Assembly (NCBI GenBank): GCA_963828625.1 | Contig: CAWHEX010000010.1 | Coordinates: forward strand, 248,001 to 312,000 | Source of the DNA: PALSA-894 sp963828625 | GTDB lineage: Bacteria > Pseudomonadota > Alphaproteobacteria > Rhizobiales > Xanthobacteraceae | Reading direction: 5' to 3' | DNA: 64,000 nt | Part shown: positions 57,264 to 64,000 of the stretch, piece after piece | How the letters are laid out: every line of letters starts with the position of its first letter | Position numbering within the stretch: position 1 is the first letter of the stretch | Made by a program: the position numbers and the translations under genes | The notes under the pieces: model-generated | What the model was told of the DNA's origin: nothing | Seen by the model: only the letters and a program-made list of their open reading frames with translations | Database searches by the model: none

Positions 57264-57408
57264 GGGTTACCCGTGGCGTGCCCGAACCCACGGAAACGCA
57301 GGGCTAACGGCAGAGTTCCATCGTGCAGCGGTATTCCGTATATCCTTGGATTTGCCGCGCTGCTGAGGAAAGAAGGCGGCGCAACCGCGGGAATCGGGTG
57401 AGGATTCG

Positions 57409-57948
57409 ATGCGCTTTCTGAAGAGGCTTCTGGTCGGGGTCGTGCTGCTGATCGCGACGTTTCTGGTCGTGGTCTGGTTTCAGCCCGATGACTATCGCCT
57501 GACGCGCTCCACCGTGATCGCAGCGCCCGCGGCCGAAGTGTTTTCCCGCGTGAACGACCTGCGCAAATGGGACGACTGGTCGCCTTGGGCGAAGCTCGAC
57601 CCGAACGCCAAGGTGACGTTCTCCGGTCCGACCGCAGGACCGGGCGCCGCGTTCAAGTGGTCGGGAAACGACAAGGTCGGCGAAGGCACGATGGTCATCA
57701 CGGAGAGCAAGCCGAACGAGCGCGTCGCGACGCGTACGGATTTCGTGAAGCCGTTCGAGGGATCGAGCAATTCGGAGTTCATCTTCTGGGCGCGCGACAA
57801 TCAGACCGACGTCACATGGACGATGTCCGGCACGCAGAATTTCATCGGCAAGGCGATCTGCCTGTTCATGAACATGGAGACGATGATGGGCCCGGAGTTC
57901 GAGAAGGGCCTCGCGCAGCTGAAGCACCTGGCGGAAGCGAAGAAGTAG
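57409..57948 (+). CDS. membrane-anchored SRPBCC protein, paralogue of 2574-3107
   Basis: 179 aa. N-terminal helix LLVGVVLLIATFLVVVWF, then NDLRKWDDWSPWAKLDP and WTMSGTQNFIGKAICLFMNMETMMGPEFEKGLAQLK, matching the 2574 gene block by block. It has no ECF-type promoter upstream. Its stop abuts the stop of iorB on the other strand with no spacing (TAGCTA). Confidence 0.85.
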   Translation: MRFLKRLLVGVVLLIATFLVVVWFQPDDYRLTRSTVIAAPAAEVFSRVNDLRKWDDWSPWAKLDPNAKVTFSGPTAGPGAAFKWSGNDKVGEGTMVITESKPNERVATRTDFVKPFEGSSNSEFIFWARDNQTDVTWTMSGTQNFIGKAICLFMNMETMMGPEFEKGLAQLKHLAEAKK

Positions 57949-59448
57949 CTACTCCGCCGCCATGGGCAGCGCGACCTGCGCGTCGATCGCGGCGAGCGCC
58001 CTGGCGAGACCCTCACCTTCCGGATCGAGCAGAGCGGCCGTGCGCGCCGACGCGATCGCGTCAATCGCGGCGCGGATCGGCATGCGGCCTTCCAGCGCGG
58101 GCGCGATCACGCGGGCCTGGATGGTCAGGTAGTTCGACATGCCACGCTTCCACGTATCGCCGTAACCTTTGATAAGCCGGGCGCATTCGACGATCTCGAG
58201 CGCCAGTTCGGACGAGAGCTTCGCGGCCGCGCGCACGCCCGCGAGCCAGGCCTCGATCGCAGCCTGCTCCTCGACGTAACGCCAGCTCCGCGGGCGCAAG
58301 GGCTTCAGCTTCGCGAGCATCCAGAACCGCAGGAAGCCCCACACGGTCGTGGTCTTCAACTCCATGCCGAAATAGACCTTGCCGACCCAGCCGCGCTTTT
58401 CCGAATAGGACACGATCGCGCGCGCGAGCCGCGGCGGCAGCACCTGGCACAGCTCCTCGATGCCGGGCTTGAGAAATTCCGTGATGACGTAGGGCTGGTC
58501 CTTTGCGCCGATCTCGCCTTCGATGCGGCGGAAGCGCTCCGGCGCGATCTTGGCCTGCGCGACGCGGATGACGTCCTCGAACGACATGCGGACCGCGAGC
58601 TGACGCGCCGCCTCGGCCAGCACCTTCGAATCGATGATCGGCTTCAGCCGCTGAAGGTAGAGCCGCGCGTATTCGACATCCTGATAGGCGACGAGGCGGC
58701 GCACGCCTTCGATCGCGATCGCCCCCGCCGGCTCCGGCAGCGCGGACGCCTCGGTCTCGAGGCTTTGCAATGTCGGCTTGGCAGACCGCTTGCCGGAGCG
58801 CGCCAGCACGGCAGGGAGTTGATCGCGCGCCGCAGCAAGCCCCGCGCTGAAGCCGCGCAGGTTGCTCTCGACAGCCTTGCCGTCTTCCTTGATGGCGTTC
58901 TCGAACACCTCGGCCGGGATCGGCAGCCGGCCGCTGCCGGCGAGCGCGCCGAGCATCACCGAATTGACGATGGCGCCGGCCTGTTTCGCGGCCGCTTCCA
59001 TGTCGAACAGCAAATGCTCTTTGGCGTTCTGCTCAACCGCCTTGATCAGTCGCTCGGAGTCGTAGCGCCCGTCACCCATCTGCATCTTCTCGACCGTGAG
59101 ATAGACGCGGCTGGTGGACGACAGGAGCAGCGTGCGATCCGCCGTCACGAAGCCTGAAGAAATCGCGCGGCCGGCCTCAAGCAATTCACTCGCCACCACA
59201 ACGTCCACGTCGCCGACGCCGGGCGAGAGCGCGAGCACAGGTCGCTTGCCGTCGAGCTCGCTCAGCGGTACCGGATAAATCTCGATGTAATAGGTGGTCG
59301 CGCCGGTGCGCTGCGCGACGCCGGGGATCGAAGTCGACTGCACCGGAAGGCCATGCGCCTCGGCGGCCGACACGATCCAGTCGGTGAGCACGCCGCCGCC
59401 CTCACCGCCCAGCGCCGCGATCAGCAGCGTGAAGGGACGCTCGCTCAC
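57949..59448 (-). CDS. iorB: indolepyruvate:ferredoxin oxidoreductase beta subunit-like
   Basis: 499 aa, GTG start overlapping the iorA stop (GTGA). The N-terminal 190 residues are the 2-oxoacid oxidoreductase gamma-type domain (LLIAALGGEGGGVLTDWIVSAAEAHGLPVQSTSIPGVAQRTGATTYY). A 300-residue C-terminal extension, usual in proteobacteria, follows. With IorA it oxidatively decarboxylates aryl pyruvates to aryl acetyl-CoA. Confidence 0.9.
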   Translation of the reverse strand: MSERPFTLLIAALGGEGGGVLTDWIVSAAEAHGLPVQSTSIPGVAQRTGATTYYIEIYPVPLSELDGKRPVLALSPGVGDVDVVVASELLEAGRAISSGFVTADRTLLLSSTSRVYLTVEKMQMGDGRYDSERLIKAVEQNAKEHLLFDMEAAAKQAGAIVNSVMLGALAGSGRLPIPAEVFENAIKEDGKAVESNLRGFSAGLAAARDQLPAVLARSGKRSAKPTLQSLETEASALPEPAGAIAIEGVRRLVAYQDVEYARLYLQRLKPIIDSKVLAEAARQLAVRMSFEDVIRVAQAKIAPERFRRIEGEIGAKDQPYVITEFLKPGIEELCQVLPPRLARAIVSYSEKRGWVGKVYFGMELKTTTVWGFLRFWMLAKLKPLRPRSWRYVEEQAAIEAWLAGVRAAAKLSSELALEIVECARLIKGYGDTWKRGMSNYLTIQARVIAPALEGRMPIRAAIDAIASARTAALLDPEGEGLARALAAIDAQVALPMAAE

Positions 59449-61584
59449 ACCGCGGCCTCACGCGGCGAGAGCAAGCCGATCACGGTCTGGCGCACGCGAT
59501 GCAGGAAACGGTCCCAGGCGCTCGCGTTCTGGATCACCTCGGCGCGGTAGAACGACGGGCACAGCACCGCCGCATGCGCGACCTCGCCGCATAGCCCGCA
59601 GCCGACGCAGCTTTCGATCACGGCCGCGACAGGATCGGTACGCAGCGGATCGGGCGACGGCTTCACGGTGAGCGAGGGGCAGCCCGACAGGCGGATGCAG
59701 GAGTGGTCGCCGGTGCAAATCTCGTCATCGACGCCGAACTTGGTGCGCACGACGCGCGCGCCGGCCTTCAGCTTCACGGCGTCCTCGGCGCGCACGCGGC
59801 GCTGGCGCGCCAACTGGCATTCGCCATCCGCGATGATGACCTTCAGCCCCTCGACCGGCGTGCGCATCGCCTCCTTCAGGGTCTTGACCATCGTGGCGAC
59901 CGAATAGGTGCGCACCGTGCGCATCCATTTCACGCCGAACGAGCGCAGCGTCGCCTCGATGTCCATGCCGGGCGCGGTGCCCTGCCGGCTGGTGCCGCTC
60001 GACGGCATGTATTGCTGGCCGGTCGCCGACGTGTAGCCATTCTGCATGACGATCAGCACGCCGTCGTTCTTGTTGAACAGGTTCGAGGCGACGCCGGTGA
60101 TGAGACCGTTGTGCCAGAATCCGCCGTCGCCCATTACCGAGATCGGGCGCGTTTTCAGGTTCGGCGCGACTGCCGCCGCGCTCGCAAGCGACATGCCGTA
60201 GCCGAGGATCGAGTTACCCATCGAGAACGGCGCGAAGGTCGCGAACGAGTGGCAGCCGATATCGGCCGAGATATGCGTCGGGCCGATGTCGCGCTGCGTG
60301 AGCTTGAGCGCGGCGAACACGGGGCGCTCGGGGCAGCCGGTGCAGAAATTCGGCGGGCGCGCCGGCAATTCGCCGACCGTCGCGATGGCGGCGCTCTTGT
60401 GGCCGAGCAGGCGATCCGCTTTCGCGATGATCCCGTCGACGTCCATGCGGCGGGCTTCGGCATCGCGCAGGAAGTTCGCGATGCCGCGCAGCATGACCTC
60501 GCCGGTGTATTCACCGGCCTTGGGCAGCGCGCCCTTGCCGTGAATGCGCGTCTGGATGTCGGCGCGTCGCAATTCGGAATTTACACCCTGCTCGATGTAA
60601 TCCGGGAAACCTTCCTCGACGATCAGCACGTCGCGCTTGCCGAGGCAGAACTGCTTCACCTCATCGGGGATCAGCGGGTAGGCAAGGTTGAGGCAATAGA
60701 TCGGGATGCGGGCGTTGCCGAAATTGTCGGCGAGGCCGAGACGCGAAAGTGCGCGCAGCACTGTGTTGGTGAGGCCGCCGAGCACGATGATGCCGAGATC
60801 CTTCAGATCGCCATCGAGGAACTCGTTGAGCTTGTGCTCGCGCGCAAACGCCTGCGCGGCCGGAAGACGCTCGTCGATCTTGAGCTTCTCCTGCGCGAAG
60901 GTGAGCGGCGGGTGCGCGAGCCGCGCATAGTTGAACCGCGCCGGCTGATCGATCCGGTTGAGACCGGAGGCCGCCGAAGCGCGGTTGGTCTTCGCCGTGA
61001 ACGCGCCGGTGACGTGACAGGCGCGCACGCGCAGTTCCAGCATCACGGGCGCATGGCTCGCCTCGGAAAGCTCGAAGCCCTCCTCTACCATCCGCACGAT
61101 GGTCGGGAGATCGGGGCGCGGATCGAGCAGCCACATCGAGGACTTCATCGCGTAGGCGTACGAGCGCTCCTGGATGACGCTCGCGCCCTCGCCATAGTCC
61201 TCGCCGATGATGATCATCGCGCCGCCGATGACGCCGGGCGACGACAGGTTCGACAGCGCGTCCGCGGCGACGTTGGTGCCGACGATCGACTTCCAGGTGA
61301 CGGCGCCGCGCAGCGGATAGTTGATCGAGGCGCCGAGCATCGCGGCGGCGGAAGCTTCGTTGGTGCATGTTTCCAGATGCACGCCGAGGTCGGCCATCAT
61401 GTCTTCGGCATCGACCAGCACGTCGAGCAGATGCGAGACCGGCGCGCCCTGGTAGCCGCCCACATAGGCGACGCCCGGACTGGAGCAGCGCCTTGGTCAC
61501 AGCAAGGATGCCCTCGCCGCGAAAGGTCTCGCCGTCGCCGAGCTTCAGTGCTTCGACTTCTTTGCGGAAGGAACGTTCGGCCAT
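59445..61584 (-). CDS. iorA: indolepyruvate:ferredoxin oxidoreductase alpha subunit, one frame break
   Basis: Thiamine-diphosphate domains show YQGAPVSHLLDVL and DIGCHSFATFAPFSMGNSILGYGMSLASA; the C-terminal ferredoxin domain has CTGDHSCIRLSGCPS and SCVGCGLCGEVAHAAVLCPSF, binding two clusters. The start MAERSFRKEVEALKLGDGETFRGEG is in another frame. One extra base near 61473 breaks QSGVAYVGGYQG. The repaired length is 712 aa, as expected. Confidence 0.92.
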
Positions 61585-61623
61585 CGCGATTCCTGCTTTC
61601 CGGAATCATTCTAGCAGACACGG

Positions 61624-61641
61624 CGGTTGCGGTCGCAACCG
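61624..61641. promoter_or_regulatory. inverted repeat between iorA and the ABM gene
   Basis: CGGTTGCG / CGCAACCG, perfect 8-bp arms spaced by 2 nt, in the 102-bp divergent gap. It is a candidate operator for iorAB, the ABM gene, or both. Confidence 0.5.
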
Positions 61642-61686
61642 TGCTCAGCCTATTGTTTCATTTAACGAAAACCAGCGGGAGGAACC

Positions 61687-61989
61687 ATGATCCACGTCGT
61701 CGCCATCATCACCACCAAGCCTGGCCAGCGCGCCGCCGTGCTGGAGCTTTTCAAGGCAAACGTGCCGGCGGTGCACGCTGAGGCCGGTTGCATCGAATAC
61801 GGAGCGACGGTGGACGTGGAGAACATGGGCACGGCCGCGTATGGGCCGGACACCTTCGTGGTGATTGAGAAATGGGAGAGCGCGGACCACCTCAAGGCGC
61901 ACGCCGCCGCGCCGCACATGAAGGCCTACGGGGCGACGACGAAGGACATGCTGGCGGGCCGCGTCATCCACGTGCTGCAAAACGCGTAA
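61687..61989 (+). CDS. antibiotic biosynthesis monooxygenase (ABM) domain protein
   Basis: 100 aa. IHVVAIITTKPGQRAAVLELFKANVPAVHAEAGCIEYG and FVVIEKWESADHLKAHAAAPHMKAY are the dimeric ferredoxin-like ABM fold (YgiN/LsrG type): cofactor-free oxygenases or small-molecule isomerases. A strong GGGAGGA ribosome site precedes it. It is divergent from iorA. Confidence 0.9.
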   Translation: MIHVVAIITTKPGQRAAVLELFKANVPAVHAEAGCIEYGATVDVENMGTAAYGPDTFVVIEKWESADHLKAHAAAPHMKAYGATTKDMLAGRVIHVLQNA

Positions 61990-61993
61990 CCGC

Positions 61994-62230
61994 TCAGACG
62001 TCGCGGCTGACCGAATCGCGATTGTTCGCGTTGACGAGGTCTATGGCATCGGTTGTGTCGCTCGCCGAGACCCCGGCGCCAAGTCCGTATGACAGCGACA
62101 GAAAATTGATGGCGCCGAGGAACGTGCACACAACGCCCGCGATGAACAGCGTCGTGGGGTTGAGATACGTAAACAACACGATGCCGATCGCAGCGGCGAT
62201 CAGCGCTAATCCGGCAAGCAGCAGCTTCAT
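61994..62230 (-). CDS. small two-helix membrane protein, unknown function
   Basis: 78 aa. Two membrane helices (LLLAGLALIAAAIGIVLFTYL; TLFIAGVVCTFLGAINFLSL) and a polar tail with DTTDAIDLVNANNRDS. No family recognised. Convergent with the ABM gene, 4 bp apart. Confidence 0.65.
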   Translation of the reverse strand: MKLLLAGLALIAAAIGIVLFTYLNPTTLFIAGVVCTFLGAINFLSLSYGLGAGVSASDTTDAIDLVNANNRDSVSRDV

Positions 62231-62300
62231 GGCGCGCGTTCTCGTGCGACGCGGATGCCCCGCCGACTGTTAGTCGGGCCGGGGGGCGGAAAGGTTCAGG

Positions 62301-63599
62301 CTACATCCGCGACGGCAGCCAGGTCGCCAGAATCGGAAACGCGATCAGGATCACGAGCCGGATCAGGTCGGTGATGATGAACGGCATCACGCCATAGAAG
62401 ATGGTCGATATCTTCACATCCTCGATGACGCTCTTTATCACGAAGATATTCATGCCGACTGGCGGATGGATCAGCCCAAGCTCCACCGTCATCACGATAA
62501 TGACGCCGAACCAGATCGGGTCGAAGCCGAGTTCCTTGATGACCGGGAAGATGATCGGAACCGTGAGGATGATCATAGCGAGCGCGTCCATGAGGCATCC
62601 GAGCACGAGATACATCAGCATGATCAGTGCAAGCACGCCGTAGGCGCCGATGCCAAGGCCGGTGAGAAATTCGGTGACCTTCTGCGGCGTCTGCGTGATG
62701 GTGAGGAAATAGCCAAACAGCAGCGCGCCGATCAGGATAGTGAAAACCGCAGCGGTGGTGCGCGTGGTCTCCAGAAGCGAGCGCAGGATATCCTGCCCCG
62801 ACAGCTTGCGCCGCGCGATCCCGATGATGAACGCGCCACCGGCGCCGGCGCCCGCCGCTTCGGTCGCGGTGAACAATCCGCCGTAAAGACCGCCGATCAC
62901 GAAGGCGAACAGCAGCAGCGTCGCCCAGATGTCCTTCAGCGCGGAGAGCTTCTCGCTCAGCGGCGCCCGCTGGCCTGCCGGCAGGAAGCCCGGCCGCGCG
63001 ATGCCGATGATCGTAATGGTGATCATGTACATCGACACGGCAAGAAGGCCCGGGATGATACCGGCGATGAACAGCTTGCCGACGTCCTGTTCGGTGATGA
63101 GCCCGTAGATCGCGAACACGGTCGAGGGCGGGATCATGATGCCGAGCGTGCCGCCCGCCGCAATCACGCCGGTCGCGAAACTCTGCGGATAACCGAAGCG
63201 ACGCATCTCCGGATAGGCGACCTTGGAGAAGGTCGCGGCGGTCGCGACCGACGATCCGCAGATCGCCGCAAAGCCCCCGCAGGCCACGATGGTCGCGATG
63301 CCGAGACCGCCGCGCAGATGACCGACGAAGGCGTTGGCGGCGCGGAACAGCTCGCGACTCATGCCGGACGTCGTGGCGAATGCGCCCATCAGCAGAAACA
63401 GCGGTATCACGGCGAAATTGAAGTCCGTCACCGTGCGCATTGTCGTGTGGCCGACGATCTTGAGCGCAGGCAGGCCGGAGGTGAGATAACCAAAGCCGGT
63501 CACGCCGACGAGACCCATCGCCATACCGACCGGCACGCGCAGCAACATCAGCACGAACAGACTGACGAACCCGATGAGGGCGACCGCGTCGGTGCTCAT
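62301..63599 (-). CDS. dctM: TRAP transporter large permease (DctM-type)
   Basis: 432 aa, about twelve helices. Family blocks are GVTGFGYLTSGLPALKIVGHTTMRTVTDFNFAVIPLFLLMGAFATTSGMSRELF, GIMIPPSTVFAIYGLITEQDVGKLFIAGIIPGLL and VELGLIHPPVGMNIFVIKS. It imports a carboxylate with sodium. Its ATG overlaps the small-subunit stop by 4 bp. The binding protein must lie outside the window. Confidence 0.95.
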   Translation of the reverse strand: MSTDAVALIGFVSLFVLMLLRVPVGMAMGLVGVTGFGYLTSGLPALKIVGHTTMRTVTDFNFAVIPLFLLMGAFATTSGMSRELFRAANAFVGHLRGGLGIATIVACGGFAAICGSSVATAATFSKVAYPEMRRFGYPQSFATGVIAAGGTLGIMIPPSTVFAIYGLITEQDVGKLFIAGIIPGLLAVSMYMITITIIGIARPGFLPAGQRAPLSEKLSALKDIWATLLLFAFVIGGLYGGLFTATEAAGAGAGGAFIIGIARRKLSGQDILRSLLETTRTTAAVFTILIGALLFGYFLTITQTPQKVTEFLTGLGIGAYGVLALIMLMYLVLGCLMDALAMIILTVPIIFPVIKELGFDPIWFGVIIVMTVELGLIHPPVGMNIFVIKSVIEDVKISTIFYGVMPFIITDLIRLVILIAFPILATWLPSRM

Positions 63600-64000
63600 T
63601 CGATCGGCCTCGCCAATGCGTCGGGCTTCTTCATCAGCTCGGGATGGAAGATCAGCCGATACGTCCGCACCGCGATCAGCAGCACCGCCGCAACGTCGCC
63701 GATCCAGGCGACCGCGAAGAACGGCCAGACCGGAACGCGCAGATCGAAGGTCTGCACGTTGTCGTGGTAGGTGGTCACCACCTTGTCGAACAGCGTGTAG
63801 GTCTGCACCACCACGACGAACAGCAGCACCAGCGTGGCGAACACGTCCATCACGCGCTGCCAGAGCGGGTTCACGTTGGCGTAGACGAGATCGACGGTGA
63901 TGTGCGTGCCGCGATAGGACGTCGCCGCGATCCCCCAGAAGATCAGGATGCCGAGCAGTTGCTGGCCGAAACTGTAGCTGTCCGGGATCGAATAGCTGAA
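63596..64000 (-). CDS. dctQ: TRAP transporter small permease (DctQ-type), N-terminus off window
   Basis: The frame is open to the right edge: SFGQQLLGILIFWGIAATSYRGTHITVDLVYANVNPLWQRVMD is the DctQ signature. A helix VFATLVLLFVVVVQTYTLF, WPFFAVAWIGDVAAVLLIAV and the stop at 63596 follow. About 134 residues are visible; an internal GTG at 63874 is not the real start. Confidence 0.92.
   Translation of the reverse strand, partial: FSYSIPDSYSFGQQLLGILIFWGIAATSYRGTHITVDLVYANVNPLWQRVMDVFATLVLLFVVVVQTYTLFDKVVTTYHDNVQTFDLRVPVWPFFAVAWIGDVAAVLLIAVRTYRLIFHPELMKKPDALARPIE

Noticed and set aside
57946..57951. TAGCTA where two opposite stops abut, considered as a designed signal
   Set aside because: Simple consequence of convergent genes with zero spacing.
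59703..61781. A 692-residue open frame on the plus strand opposite iorA
   Set aside because: Low-complexity antisense reading of a conserved gene; no motif or plausible start.

Overview
The window is a high-GC (mostly mid-60s percent) chromosomal segment of an alphaproteobacterium. It most resembles the Hyphomicrobiales around Nitrobacteraceae/Xanthobacteraceae. That placement is an inference from the transporter load (Liv, TTT, TRAP, FecCD), the lepA sequence type, HiPIP and IorAB, and two short intergenic palindromic repeats of a style common in that group. I saw no rRNA, tRNA, CRISPR array, integrase or transposase.

Layout. 1-11.4 kb is a one-strand block of small enzymes and regulators: an ECF42-type sigma factor with three YciI/DGPF proteins, VOC, SRPBCC, SnoaL, GST and RibD/DHFR-like genes, then (past gmhA) a DUF1428/SRPBCC/VOC/ArsR module. 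Three copies of one promoter motif, TGTCGATCC-N9-CCGTTCGTCGT, sit 23-47 bp before genes in both halves and define a probable sigma regulon. 11.4-27 kb is mixed: DUF805 protein, cytochrome b561, lepA, lipase, PRC-barrel protein, a cupredoxin-like protein with a perfect Fur-like palindrome, mepA, a serine hydrolase, TauE, a solitary pyruvate dehydrogenase E1, Yip1 and a GMC oxidoreductase. 27.2-33.6 kb holds modABC (lower GC, broken) and corrinoid/siderophore-type ABC genes. 33.6-41.7 kb holds a CodA-like amidohydrolase, a 3-hydroxyacyl-CoA dehydrogenase and a Liv system in which LivM, LivG and LivF are one polypeptide, then HiPIP and an SDR. 41.8-43.9 kb holds a small exported protein, HupE/UreJ and an outer-membrane-type protein with a second Fur-like site. 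43.9-55.2 kb is a catabolic locus (FAH hydrolase, TetR, D-2-hydroxyacid dehydrogenase, Gfo/Idh, DUF993, TctCBA, two TIM-barrel isomerases, an enolase-superfamily dehydratase), probably for an unidentified sugar acid. 55.2-64 kb holds envelope proteins, AI-2E permease, IorAB, an ABM monooxygenase and a TRAP transporter running off the right end.

A caution for every reader: at least 13 otherwise conserved genes, including lepA and iorA, are interrupted by single-base frame breaks. Eighteen of these are repaired by deleting exactly one base. I treat them as probable residual insertion errors in the sequence rather than decay, and give the full gene span with the break position. The exceptions are modA, modC and the middle of the LivMGF gene, where the breaks are mixed.
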